A stretch of 64,000 nucleotides of DNA, taken from Druceiella hillmani (taxonomy: Eukaryota > Arthropoda > Insecta > Lepidoptera > Hepialidae). Below, piece after piece: positions 1 to 11,628 of this stretch (positions are counted from its first letter, which is position 1; the number at the start of each line of letters is the position of its first letter). Location of the stretch: the NCBI GenBank assembly GCA_039881145.1, contig JAYKKI010000077.1, forward strand, positions 1,738,501-1,802,500. Reading direction: 5' to 3'. The notes beneath the pieces are model-generated. The model was not told where the DNA came from and searched no databases. It worked only from the letters and a program-made list of their open reading frames with translations. The translations under genes and the position numbers were made by a program.

Positions 1-2620
1 GTCTGTTAATAACAACAGTCACTGAATTCATTTACGACTTAGAACTAGTGCTTATCTCTTTATTAATCAATAGCCTTCTTAGACGAATTCAACTACTAAA
101 TGTGTTTCTTGAGAATGAGAATAGAAAAGGAGATCTTAGAGATATTAGTGCTTGTAACATATTTGGAAGTCCTCAACGCAACATAATTGAGGAGCGTGAT
201 GATTATGGTTTTAATATACCTCTTAAAGGAAACGCTATCACCGGTTTGACCGATTTCTTCATTTGCTTCATGCAGCTCTGCAAATATTTCAATGAAGTGT
301 TTAAAATACAGGTATGTTTTCAAGCAGGATATATAATGAAATTTTTTGTTTTGTTTAATAATTTTATTAGTAAGAGATAAAAGATAAAGTATATGAAAAG
401 AACACTAACATGTACTAACTTTCTATACTTTATCTTTTTCCATCAACTGCCTGTCCCGGGCAAAGTAGGGGTAGTGATTAAATTTTAGATTTGTTTTTTA
501 TGCAATATTTAAATGTGGTTACTTTATTAAGGATATTATAATATACTTGCTTATTTATTTTGTGCATTAATCATGTACATCACATCGTTTATCTCAGGCC
601 TCATCTTTTCCCGATATTTCAGTGCTATTCTTCGAGATTTTTATTTTTACTTCACTCCACTGAATTATTTTCTTTAACCTCTTTGGACCATATATAAACT
701 CTGGATTAATAATGGCACCAACATTATCATGGCATCCTTTAGTTCACTATGTGAAATAGAGTGCATTTCGTCCAGATTTGCGAATATAAGTAAAGTCTGT
801 TTTCATGTCAAAATGTTTCTAATTTCAGCTCGTTTTCTCATTTCTGACATTGCTGGCGAGTTCACTAGTGCACATTTATATCATCCTTTCTAAGTTAAAA
901 GATCACGTAAGTTTATTATTCAATGATTTAGTTTATTATTACTTCTATAATTAGTATATCGCTGAAGTTCGTATGTTTTAAATATACCTTTATGAATATT
1001 GATTGTATTATGCTATAGTTGACAAAATATTAAATACTTACCATTTCTAAGGAAGGTAATTTTTATGTAGCTAATTTAATATAATTGCTATAATTTTTTT
1101 GTGGCCAAATTCAATTATTAAATTATTGTTCTTATTTCAGCTTGCGTCGACATATGATATCCTCGGGGTATTTTTTGGTTCGTTCCACTATATAATGTTC
1201 TCTGTAATCCTATGTACACTTTGTGAACGCTTATACCTAGAAATTAGGAAGACAAACAATTGTTTGACAATGATGCATTCTGACAAGATAATTCGTGAGT
1301 TGGGATTGTGCATTTTTTTAAACTTCTACTTTTATTATTTTTTTAATTTAATTATATTTATAATACCCATTACATAACAAACTTATTTGTACAACTTGAC
1401 GGAAGCCAAATATTAGCTTTTTTATTTTCGGATTACATTTTTGGTAAAAACACCTTCATAGATGCTTTGTTTACTAGCGCCGCAGGGTTCCGATTGATTT
1501 TTCATTGAATACTCTGTTTTAAAACCATTAATATATTTCATCACGCGAAACGACCATGCAAACGGAGTATATGCTCTCCCGCTGGTGGGAAAGTTATATG
1601 TATAATGTTTGACTCTTCCAATCCTAGAAAATTTCACTTGTCAGGAATTAATGACAGAGAATAATTTAGAAAAAACTATTAAGATATAATTCAAGTAGTG
1701 TCCATGGTTTTTAGAGACGTTAAAATTGTTTATTTTTATAACATTTTTGCTTTAGACACTTACGGTGACGGGTTTATTAAATTCACTAAAAACTGCATAC
1801 ATTCTTCCCAACAATTCAAAACATAGTATGAAACAGTTTTTCCACTTAATAATTATATTCGGAAACAAATAGCTAAATTTTCCAAATTCATTCAATCCGA
1901 AGCATTAAGACGGCTAAGAAATAATTGTTCACAAGTGCTGGTAAGAGTTCTCTTGGCGTTAAAATATATATATTTCTTTCCAGCTAGTCTTTGCCTTTGA
2001 TGTTCTTTATGATATTTCTTTCATGACATTTATAGTTTTATAGAAAGTACATACCCATGTTTTTTACATTTTACTTTTCTAAATTTTACTTATATAATAT
2101 CTCAATCCTTCTATAATCAGACATCTTTAACATATGATTTGAAAAGGTCACATTATTTTATTATTTAAGGCATCAATGGACTGTTAAACAGCATTTAGTT
2201 AACTGCCCTGTATTCTTCACAATTATAATATCTATCTATAGTTCTATCTGTTGTGAATATTTGTACTCTTTACATTATATGAAGTAATGCCCCTTCGGAT
2301 CTAATCAACAAATAATTTTTATATGTGTGCAACAACTTTCTAAGGAAAGTGGGCCTTCTAACAGAATAGGTCAACTCTCACTAGAAAAGACAAATTTCTT
2401 TACTCCTCAATTCATATAATATACTCACATATTTCTTTATTTTGCAGCACTTCGTTTTCGCAATCAAATAAAGGTAATACAAGACCTGATAGAAACAAGT
2501 CACATGGGCCGGTTCACAGCGTTCTATATGTTTGAACTGCGCGTGTCTCTACTTTTGGGTTTATTAGGTATTATTACTACCTACTCTATTGTAATGATAC
2601 AATTCCTTCATTTAACCTGA
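1..2620 (+). CDS. Gustatory receptor (Gr) gene, 3' four exons; 5' end outside window
   Basis: Insect gustatory receptors are seven-transmembrane proteins of the taste-neuron membrane and are thought to act as ligand-gated cation channels. Exons read here: 1-311 (open from the window edge; ends in a Cys-containing segment, LCKYFNEVFKIQ, then donor CAG/GTATGT), 829-906 (26 codons, one hydrophobic segment LVFSFLTLLASSLVHIY), 1141-1294 (51 codons plus 1 base; contains ILCTLCERLYLEI) and 2448-2620 (ends GIITTYSIVMIQFLHLT then TGA). The last block contains the Gr family signature TYhhhhhQF. Introns are 312-828, 907-1140 and 1295-2447, all GT-AG, phases 0, 0 and 1. An AATAAA lies at 2624-2629, just past the stop. 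No frame break is visible in these four exons. The ligand class cannot be told. Exon borders were placed by eye from splice signals, frame and family pattern. Confidence 0.85.
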
Positions 2621-2639
2621 TTTAATAAATTTTTGCCAT

Positions 2640-3895
2640 AATGGTATTTAATTAAACCGATTGTGAACGCTAATAACAGTTTACAAGAAGCTTTATCAAT
2701 TAATTTATTCTTATTAAGTTTATAGCTTAGTTGAGATAGTTAGTAACTCTAAATAAAATATATAATTTACGTATGTTTGTTATTGTATAATAAATACATT
2801 TTAATATATTTGAATAGATTATTAATTAAAGTTTTGTGAATTATTTAAGATAATTAAAAGAAACTTTCAGTAAGTGTTGCGAAACTAATCTCAAGAACGG
2901 AAAATATTATGTAAATATTTATGGAATTTGTATGTTGAATTCGAGTACACGGAATTAAGTACTTAAGTAACAAATTAATAAATATTTTACATCGGTAATT
3001 GTAAGTCTGCCATTCAAGTGTAATCTTACTTAATTCAGTATATTAAATACGAATAGTAAATAATAAATATTTGCCTTTTTATTTCCACACTATGTAATGA
3101 AGTCATACTGATGTAAGCTCTTCTCAAAGAAAAGCACTATTACAAACAAATCAACAAATTCAATTATTTGATAAAAATGGTTCATGTAGTCTTATATGAA
3201 TATCTATACATATTTTATTCTTCAAAACAATTTTACATTTTTCAAATATTTAAAAACAATTCAATTAATTTACCTATTTAAGTAATAAATTATTTATATA
3301 TTAATACTTTCAGTTAAAATCTTATACACATTAATTTAAAAATACTAACGGAAGAAATCAAATTGCTTTTGCTTATATTTTCATCGCTCAACAAATGAAA
3401 TTGCTTTTACTAATAATTAATTCCTCAACATTAGGAAATATTTGTAAAACATCAGAATTTCTAACATTTTATGGACTATTTTGAATTTCAATATTTGCAC
3501 GGAGACAGGTGCAACACAACTTTATACGACTAGTACAAGAATAATGTGTCATATCAGATAAGAATATTTCTATTGAATTATTAACAAATATTCAATATTC
3601 AATACATCAATTTTAGGAGGTAGGATTATTTTTGTAAAGCAATAGACATATATATATTTATTTGTCAAGTTTTTTGTAAAGGTCTCCACATGTGTAGAAT
3701 ATTTTCTGCTATATAAAGAACTGAAAACAAAATAAAAGTGGAGCAACTGTTGAATCAAACTTAAAAAAGAATACGTCATTAAGATTACAAAACTATTCAA
3801 ATAACCGAAGATACCTAAACCATACAAATCATGTAGGGTTCCCTATTAATTATTAGGGTATTGAATATATTTGGAATTAATTTTGTAGAAATTCA
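2640..3895. other. AT-rich intergenic stretch, no gene seen
   Basis: Strongly AT-rich DNA downstream of the Gr gene. It holds short frames and further AATAAA hexamers (for example near 2752), but no splice-linked coding exon and no transposon signature that I could support. Confidence 0.5.
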
Positions 3896-3931
3896 GATGT
3901 AGTATTATTTCTACTTTCTTTCATTTCTTTA

Positions 3932-3972
3932 CCACGACCTAGGTTTCGTTGTATTACAACATCTTCAGGTGG
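3932..3972 (-). ncRNA. Hammerhead-ribozyme-like motif, minus-strand copy
   Basis: Read on the minus strand the order is CCAC, CTGAAGA, T, GTTGT-AAT-ACAAC, GAAA, CCTAGG, TC, GTGG. CTGAAGA fits the conserved CUGANGA core, GTTGT/ACAAC forms stem II, GAAA is the second conserved core, CCTAGG is a minimal palindromic stem III, and CCAC/GTGG closes stem I. One extra T between the first core and stem II departs from the textbook motif. Cleavage would be expected after the TC. This is a match by eye; activity is not known. Confidence 0.5.
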
Positions 3973-4021
3973 GATATTAGCAAAGATCTTCAGGTGGGAT
4001 ATTAGTATCTTTGCTAATATC

Positions 4022-4062
4022 CCACCTGAAGATGTTGTAATACAACGAAACCTAGGTCGTGG
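4022..4062 (+). ncRNA. Hammerhead-ribozyme-like motif, plus-strand copy
   Basis: This is the same motif as at 3932-3972 in opposite orientation: stem I 4022-4025 with 4059-4062, core CTGAAGA 4026-4032, stem II 4034-4046, GAAA 4047-4050, palindromic stem III CCTAGG 4051-4056, then TC at the expected cleavage point. The very short palindromic stem III would favour a dimeric fold, as described for hammerheads of Penelope-like elements and retrozymes. The extra T at 4033 is the main reason for doubt. Confidence 0.5.
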
Positions 4063-4099
4063 TAAAGAAATTAAAGAAAGTAGAAATAATACTACATCA

Positions 4100-6948
4100 C
4101 GTAGTTTCATTTAATTGTGAGTAAGGCCAAAGTTATACAATAATTCTATATATATTATTATCGGTAATATATTTATACAAAAGCAAGGGTATTTGAAAGT
4201 AAGGACAAGGTAATACATTAATTCTACCTATCTCCGGTTTTGTGTATTCATATATTTATTTATTTATTTTTCTAGTCTAGGTCAAACCATAAGATGAATT
4301 GGAAAATTTCGATTAGCTGCAGAATTAAATGAAAGGTTTATTCGAAAAAAAATTCTATTACGGTAAAACGCAATTATTGTACGCAAACATTTGTAAAAAA
4401 CAACTATTAAATAATTGTTTAGAGGGCTAAAACATACACATTCTAAACATAATTTTCACAATTATTGCGTTCTCGTTTGAATCAATTATAAATATATTAC
4501 AATCTATAGAAGCAAAAGTAAAAAAATGAACGATAAATTGTTTTAGTGATTTCTACACGGACCTAAAAAATACAATATCTTTTCAATTTGTTTGTACAGC
4601 ATTTGAAATGCTTTGAAACTTAATATTCGTTAAGAAAAGTTGTAACGAACTAACTATGAAACAGAGCCAAAACCGGGCGGCAGATCATAGGTGTGTGATC
4701 CGTCCAATTCTGAATTTTTTTTATTATTCAAATTAACACATATGTGTTAACACATATGTGTAACTTTAAATTGAAAAAAATCATGGGGTTAACTTTTTCC
4801 TGTCTCATAATCTCATTGTATTTTATGTTAATGTTAATATTACTATTATTTACAAATTTTCTTCATTATTTAACGGTTAAAATGCGTATCTTTCAACAGG
4901 AATTTTATTTGAAATGTTTTTGGCTTCCTGCTACTTCTATAGATTTTCTAAATATTTTCTCTTTATATTTCAATAGTTTTCGGGAAAAAACTATTAAAAT
5001 ATAAGGAGAAAAGATAACATTTTAAATCACAACCTCAAAAAAATGTAAATCTTATTTCATCGCTCAAAAATGTTTTGATATTAAAAATTTAAACTTGTGT
5101 AGGGATAAAACATATTAACTATCGTATGTGTATGTACATCAATAATTGATATTTAAAACATTTCATTGGAAGTTTTAAAGTAAGGAATGATATCGACAAT
5201 TTTTCTTTAAATTTCTTTTAATATATAGATAAAATTTGAAAGAACAAGTTATTCTGACCTTGAAGAATTTTCGAAAATTTTAGGTAAGATATTTTCAGTA
5301 TCAACAAAAGACATGACCACCTCCGCAACTGCTAAAATCAAATTTGGGAAAAAACTGGAAGTTTTTCTAAAGTTAACGGTAAATAATAACTATGGCTCGT
5401 AATCTCACACCCTTAGAGAAATTCACGATTAATGAACGATGTTTAAGAAATATATTTGCGTTGGGAAAAATAATGTTAATATATGTAAATAATTTATTAG
5501 AACTATTACGTACCTTTAAATATTTATTAATATTTTCCTAAGAGTATAGCGATTTCCTGTAGAGAGAGTTGTATTCATCCTTACCATTTTTGTTTTCTTC
5601 GAGTTCGCCACGGAAGAGAATCTTGCTCTACAGGTAATAGAATAATTTTTAAAAACATAACAACATAACTTGCAGAAATGAATTGAATAAGGTTTTTTGG
5701 AAGTAACCTGATTGATACTGACAAAATTTATATAATACACACCATAAAAATTTGGGTTACAACACATTTAATTAAGATATAACTATTGCGGCTCTAACAG
5801 GCATGGTAGTATTTTTATAAATGGCTCAACTATTTACAGAGTATTACAGTTGCCAGTGTAAACTTCTCACAGCTTGAAAAGTTTCACAGATTTAAAGATC
5901 AAACTTGTCTCAAGTTACACTGTTAATAAAAATGTCTAGAAATCTCTCATACCCTGCATCCGTAGTTAATTGAAAAATTAGCTGCTAAAACAGACTTACG
6001 AATTTAATTATGGGAATGCAAGTGTTGTTCCAATTTTTAGGTGATCAAATATAAAAATCAGTAACTAAAGACATACCACTTAATGTCTTTTTGATGACAT
6101 GATCAATAGAATATTATTTTACTGTTTTATTATTTTTTTTACGCCCTTAACTTTATTAAGACTAATAAAATATACAGATGGTTGACTTAATGCTCCTACA
6201 GAAATTTCTTACATAATGAAAAAGTGAGAAATATTAGTGGAGTGGAAGACTCTAAAGGGACCGATCCACAGATTATATTAGATAATAAAATTTTAAAAGG
6301 CTTTTGAAAGCAGACATTATATGTGCAATTTCTGTGTATATACTCCGTAAAAGGCGTGCTGTGCCGAGGCATTAGAAAGGTTTTCTTGTGTTTATAAAGC
6401 AGTTCAAAATGATGAGCTAATAGATGGAATTTGGATTAGACATATGTAGATTTTGCCTATCGCTTGTCATCATTATCTCACCTTTTTAATGAAAGGCAAT
6501 GATTGAAAATGTGGTCATGTTTTTGCGAGCGGAGATAAAATGAATAATCCAGGATAGGCAGAAGTAAAGTTACAAAAATTTGTACGTCTTTTGAACTGAA
6601 GTGCAAAAATTTTTTGAAGTTGTGCGAGAAAGTGCGTATTCTGAAAAAAATAACAGAAGTAATACAATTTACCTAAGGATGTTATTTAAGATGTTGGGAC
6701 AAAATGTGAATCAACCATTTAGGTTGAGTTTTTTGACATCGAGATAAAAGATATTAAATAGCAATTAATAAAGGGTTGCGGTAGTGCAGTTGTGTGAATT
6801 TTTGATATAAAATTTTTTTATTTATTCTCACATTACTTTACAAAGTACAAATTACCAGCCACATACTATCTGTAAAAAGTTTTCCATTTTACAAATACAC
6901 CTATTATATTTTTAGGTAAATTGTATTATTGAAATTAGCTCTTTACTA
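4100..6948. other. AT-rich stretch, no gene seen
   Basis: There is no coding exon or recognisable transposon here. A tandem palindrome of AACACATATGTGTT type lies at about 4734-4763. Short frames such as the hydrophobic one at 4744-5004 have no family match that I recognise and no supporting splice context. Confidence 0.45.
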
Positions 6949-7060
6949 TTAAATGAAACTACGTGATATAGTATTGTAGTAGAAATACTACATCACGTAG
7001 TTTCATTTAATTGTGAACAATGAATTTCTACAAAATTAACGCCAAATGTATTCAATATTT
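6949..7060. repeat. Repeat family 1 tail with a fold-back
   Basis: A 19-bp segment at 6949-6967 is the perfect reverse complement of 6992-7010, with about 24 nt between them. The right half (ACATCACGTAGTTTCATTT and onward) matches the tail of the palindrome at 4090-4120 and the copy at 57540-57600. The hammerhead-like part is missing from this copy. Confidence 0.65.
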
Positions 7061-7638
7061 AAATTAGCTATTGTTATTCCCATTCACTGTTTATATTTAT
7101 TTAATAAGTTTATTATCCCATATTTTCTTTGTGAGAGTTTAAAACGGTGAAATGTTTATTGTTATGCAGGTGAGATTTTCGAATTTATCGTTTATGGAAA
7201 AAATAATATAATTCTGAATTGTAGACCGAAGCCAATTTTAAAACTATATATTCTTATTAAATGTATTGTATCTCATTTTTATATGCAATCATTATTTTCT
7301 ATTAACTGATGTTGAAATTAATGTATTCACCCCAAATACTCGTAAACACAACTGCAAGCTACAAATTCACAAACTAATATTAAAACACACAACTTCGGGT
7401 TTCCCTCCTTGTGTTGAAAGTATTGTTTGTTATATATTATTCATATTTTCTGTTTTGCAACATTTCAAATGAACTTTAACAACATTTTATTAATCTCAAT
7501 AGGAGGCAATCATTGTCGGAGAGGTCATAAGTGGGTCAATCCATAGCCCCTTACCATCCGCTGTGTTTCATTGCATCTATGCATTATTTAATTATCCTAT
7601 TCAAATTTCTTAAAAATTAACTCATTCAAATAAAATAT

Positions 7639-8002
7639 CTATTTACATCTTGTGTATAAATGAAGATGGTGTGATGTTGGAGTGCACTTAGATTGCACAA
7701 AACACTTTTTATGTTGATATTTGAAGCACTCAGTAGTTTTCTTAAGAATTTGCCGCCGTGCTGCAGAATTTTCTCCAAATAATTGCATCCATATCAGCCG
7801 AGTTGACTTACACGGCAGCCTCGCGAGACAAAAGCTCACTCAGTATGGAGGTGCCTCGCCCTAGGCAAGTACATAGGACCTGCAACTGATTTGTGTGGTG
7901 TCGGCTTTTGATTGTGCTCAAAGATGCCTCAGTACATTTATCACCTGCATTAGGGATGACTGTGTGCTGTGTACGAAAACTAATATCATAAATTGATATC
8001 AT
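7639..8002 (-). other. Unrecognised island richer in G+C than its surroundings
   Basis: The composition is visibly less AT-biased than the flanks, and two overlapping minus-strand frames of about 64-66 codons cover the segment (a stop separates the parts ending SREAAV and starting with a VNSADMDAII-like run). It looks like a decayed coding piece of a mobile element or a gene relic, but I do not recognise the protein. Confidence 0.3.
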
Positions 8003-8009
8003 ATATATA

Positions 8010-9000
8010 ATTTAATTACTTTTACATAATCCCTTAAAAGTATGATGATTGCTTTACAAATACCAGGGAAAATCATTAATATGGACTATTTTATAAGTGA
8101 AAAAGTTACTGAAAACTAGTATATGAGTTCCTCTAGGTAAAAACGTCGAAGTCGTTAGTAATATTTTCTTCACAGCTAAGGCTTCACCGTGATTTGTATC
8201 ATTCTTTCATATACTATCATGAAATAGTGAACATAGTATTTCAAACTTATCTACATCCATCTTTCTAAAATTGCTTTTGAACTAATTCGTTCTATAGTTG
8301 ATTACCATATTCAAACCTCTTTTTAAATATTTAACAGATTCCGTACCATTTAGATTTTTGTTTTAATATATTTTTTGAAAATCGATGCCAACCCCCCAAG
8401 GCTTTTGCCTGATGCGGTTTGGCTAGTCCTGACTTGGATAATAATAAACAGACGTACTGCTTAAATATTAGTAAGCCGAATTCAAATTTTGCAAAATCAA
8501 TTTATTGCATCATGTTTTTAAAATAAACCAATAAAAAAATTAGTGTTGCATTTGTTTACCTGCTAAATGTACATAAAATGTAATTTTCCTGATTTCTATA
8601 ATAGCCCAAAATAGCGATATATTATTTTGGCCCTATTTAGCAGCTAATAATTTACTTGTTACTTTTTGAGTTTTCTCTTTTAAGTTAACACGTCTTTCTA
8701 GTTTACACCTTTGGCTACATTTGTAATGATTTCTTTATTACTGAATAGTGTAAAAGTTCAAACCCTATTTATAAGGAGCGTACTTGCATTATTTTTTAAC
8801 TAATTGAGTATACTGTTCAACAATTTTAGTTTATTGGTTTGAAGGATTTCTAAAAGTACACTTTATCACTATTCTAATGATTCTGGGTCAACCGCAAAAT
8901 CACTTTACCAACTGCTATTTTTACTCAAGGCAGACATAAAATGCATGAAACAATTGAACAAGAAAATATTTTAACTTAAATTTCCATGTGCAGTTTGGCA
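8010..9000. other. AT-rich stretch, nothing identified
   Basis: No exon, RNA gene or repeat could be supported in this stretch. Confidence 0.4.
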
Positions 9001-9019
9001 CAAAGATTATTTTCTTACC

Positions 9020-9900
9020 TATGGTGAACTGATAGTTGCAGTACCATCCGCATGAAACTTTGCACTGCAAATCAATTCACCACCTTTAAAATAAATCCAT
9101 TATAACCCAAAGAATGAGATCAATTTTGATATTAGAGCTACCGTAATATTGTCACAAACTTTTGTGCGTGATAGACCACCTTGTCGTGTATTGACTTCAC
9201 ATATATCTAACCTTTTACAGAGAGTATTCCAAAAATCTCCCATATGATTAATGTTTTCATGACTTCATTATCATAGTTTAACTAATTTCCACAAAATATT
9301 CCTCAGAATTAAACAGAAATTACCGCATAAATAGACAGTCAAATACATCAGGGGCCTTTGTGTGATAATATGTAGTTTCTTCTGCGTGACAGTGTCATAA
9401 CTTCTTAAATTTTGGTTCAATGATTCAAAGTTTCAAATGAACTGAAGAATAATATTCACGACCTTTATATTACCAAAAGTGACACACGTCCTTTATATTA
9501 TCAAAAATGGATGACAATTCAGAATTAATTGCTTATTGATAGCGATTTTTATTGTTTTGGTAAATTATAAATGTCATTGTTATGGCTTGCACGTTAATGA
9601 TAGATACATGCCATAATGAACTATTTTGTAGAACTACTTGAAGCAATAATATTACCACATATTGTTCTAACGTGTTTCCAATTATTTGCTAGTGCAAACC
9701 AAGAAAACTCCCCGATGTTTGATTTTATTGCGAATTTTTTCGAAAAAAAACATCAAGATATTCATAAATTATATTTATAAACCATCCCTAGGAATCAATC
9801 TATCTGTGCATGAAAACCAGAATGAAATCTGTTCAGTAGATTCTGAGATTAGTGGGCAGAGGCAGAAAGACAGATGTAGAAGGGATATTTACAGAATGTA
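9020..9900 (+). mobile_element. Possible RTE-type non-LTR retrotransposon 3'-end relic
   Basis: Near 9030-9070 (TGCAGTACCATCCGCATGAA) and 9795-9890 (ACCAGAATGAAATCTGTTCA followed by an AGATTAGTGGG run) the wording resembles the 3' untranslated ends of RTE-type LINEs, where a 'gaaatcggttcag...gagatta' phrase is common. No reverse transcriptase frame survives. The match is recalled from general experience of such elements, not from a search. Confidence 0.35.
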
Positions 9901-10282
9901 TTGATTATATTTACCAAGATTTGGTTTGGCCCTCTCACAACAGATACCAATCAGTAGAGCTTAGGAAACAAGTGGTATGTAATAGTACACACAATATTAT
10001 TACAAAACATATAATTTATTATTAAATTTATTTACGTGTGTGTACATACAAATAATGTAGTATATATCATATCCATATTTGTATATGATGAATATCCTGA
10101 TTTATCCCGGACAAAGTCGGTTACCATCCCCAGTACATAATGAATATTTACAATTTTTCCTCTTATAAATATCACCCTACTTTCCGCTCTTGCAAATGTA
10201 GTTCACTAAATGAAACTCTGTTACCTGTTTTTTAACTCTTTACAATACCTTGCTTTAAGTATATATTGTTTCCTTTTTTCAG

Positions 10283-10464
10283 CATCCGTGGTCCAGCGTC
10301 ATATGAAGCTTATTACAAATTTTATAGACGTGGGAAAACTGGGCCAGTTCACAATTTTCCACTCGTTCAAACTCCGAGCTTCTTTGCTGCTTCAATTTTT
10401 AGGCTTGCTCACGAGCTATATTGTTGTTTTGATTCAATTTCTTAATGTGGATAATCTATTTTAA
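10283..10464 (+). pseudogene. Orphan Gr last exon
   Basis: The exon follows a polypyrimidine-AG acceptor (TTTTTTCAG, ending at 10282) and begins with two bases that complete a codon, the phase-1 position seen in the last exons of the two larger Gr genes of this window. It reads SVVQRHMKLITNFIDVGKLG, continues through FHSFKLRASLLLQFLG and ends LLTSYIVVLIQFLNVDNLF then TAA. SYIVVLIQF corresponds to the Gr signature TYhhhhhQF. AATAAA occurs at 10694-10699. I found no partner exons in the 7.6 kb upstream, so this is either the remnant of a lost receptor or, less likely, an alternative last exon for the gene ending at 2620. The exon itself is unbroken. Confidence 0.7.
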
Positions 10465-10587
10465 CTTGAACATTACAATTAGATTCGTAGGTCAATTTTT
10501 TTAATTTTTGTGGTTTTGCTCATAATTATATAACACTAATTGTACGCTACCACTTTTAAGCTTACAAAGAACGGTAAAAATTATTTC

Positions 10588-10715
10588 TATATTTTATTTT
10601 ATGGCATTCGTTCTCTCCATAGAGACCTTTGCTATGCATACAACTGATTAAATCATATTTTGGATATCTGTCGTTGTTGCTTATTAACAAAAAAATAAAC
10701 TATAAAGTAAAAACA
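10588..10715. repeat. Fragment of repeat family 2
   Basis: The segment containing ATGGCATTCGTTCTCTCC and ending in a run with AACAAAAAAATAAAC is similar to 26135-26300 and, more weakly, to the reverse complement of the region near 61450-61510. Those two lie inside copies of the telomere-like-repeat-bearing element, so this is probably a fragment of it lying in the 3' flank of the orphan Gr exon. Confidence 0.5.
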
Positions 10716-10719
10716 TTCA

Positions 10720-11580
10720 TGTGAAATGACATATTTAAAAAAAGTTTTTCTTGACAATATATACTATCACATGCACGTTGACAACTGAGAGTTTTGATGA
10801 AACTAAAATACCTCTTGTAAAATTCCTAATCGAAACTATATGAAAACTTGAAGTTCATTTTTCTAAGAACTGATTTTTACTACTTCATAAAAGTATAAAT
10901 ATTATGCATGCAACAGATATGTAAGTTTAGATATTTCATTACCGAGACTTATTTTTTGAAAAAAAAAATTTCTTTTGAGCAACTTCAAAATCATTTACAT
11001 CATTAGAATTAACAAAATGAGAAAATAGCAGAAAAATTATTTTTGTAATATCCAAATGTCACATCTCAAAACAACGTACATTTAAAGTACGCATACAATA
11101 AGCTAATGTAGGTGAAACGTGCAAGGAGAAATACGTAAATCCTGTCGAAATTGCTTCCCTCTCTGACTGCAGAAAATTGATAAAGAGCATGCGTTGCCAT
11201 TTTTACTGGTGGCTCTATGTGCGGATACCAGAAGTTTTAATAACTAATTTACTTTTTATTTGTACGCTAATCTCACCACAATTTTCATAATTTGAATGTA
11301 GACGAGTAAACATTACGAGTGTTTTAAAGTTTATTTCTGTAAGTGGGTATTATAACGATTAAAATTCGAATTATGTAAATACAAATTTCCTGGACAAAAG
11401 AAAATTCTTCATTATAAATCAGATATTAAAAATGTTTACAATCGTTTAAGCATTTATTAATGTAAAGAGTCAATGTATACCGACACTCGATAAATTAATT
11501 TATTAAACAGGGTATGGTGTAACACAGACGCCCAACTTTTGTAAGTGGTGATTTGGCAGTGAACGACTGCTTACTTTCTA
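10720..11580. other. AT-rich stretch, nothing identified
   Basis: No exon or repeat could be supported. Confidence 0.4.
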
Positions 11581-11583
11581 TTA

Positions 11584-11628
11584 ACCTGCCGCACAAGTCA
11601 CGATGCAAATACGACTTGTGCGGCAGGT
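11584..11628. repeat. Perfect 16-bp fold-back, GC-rich stem
   Basis: ACCTGCCGCACAAGTC at 11584-11599 is followed after 13 nt by its exact reverse complement at 11613-11628. The stem is unusually GC-rich for this window. No terminator or RNA gene context is evident. Confidence 0.8.

Larger units (their letters stand above)
3896..4098. repeat. Large near-perfect palindrome of repeat family 1 (two inverted copies)
   Basis: The arm at 3896-3986 is the reverse complement of 4008-4098 (91 bp) with one mismatch seen by eye. The 21-nt spacer 3987-4007 repeats part of the arm again (TCTTCAGGTGGGATATTAG), so the segment is present two and a half times. Related sequence recurs at 6949-7060 and 57466-57600, which shows that this is a dispersed repeat. 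Each arm carries a hammerhead-like motif (listed separately). Tail-to-tail terminal copies are known for Penelope-like retroelements, but no reverse transcriptase or GIY-YIG domain is visible here, so the class is inferred only. Confidence 0.8.

Noticed and set aside
48..380. Independent small gene starting at 48
   Set aside because: The frame is open from the window edge and ends at a good splice donor at 311; it is an internal Gr exon, not a complete gene, and the apparent start is a GTG.
3570..3827. 85-codon hydrophobic minus-strand frame
   Set aside because: AT-rich chance frame with no Gr motif or splice sites.
3877..4110. 77-codon frame across the palindrome
   Set aside because: It is the translation of an inverted repeat; the second half merely mirrors the first on the other strand.
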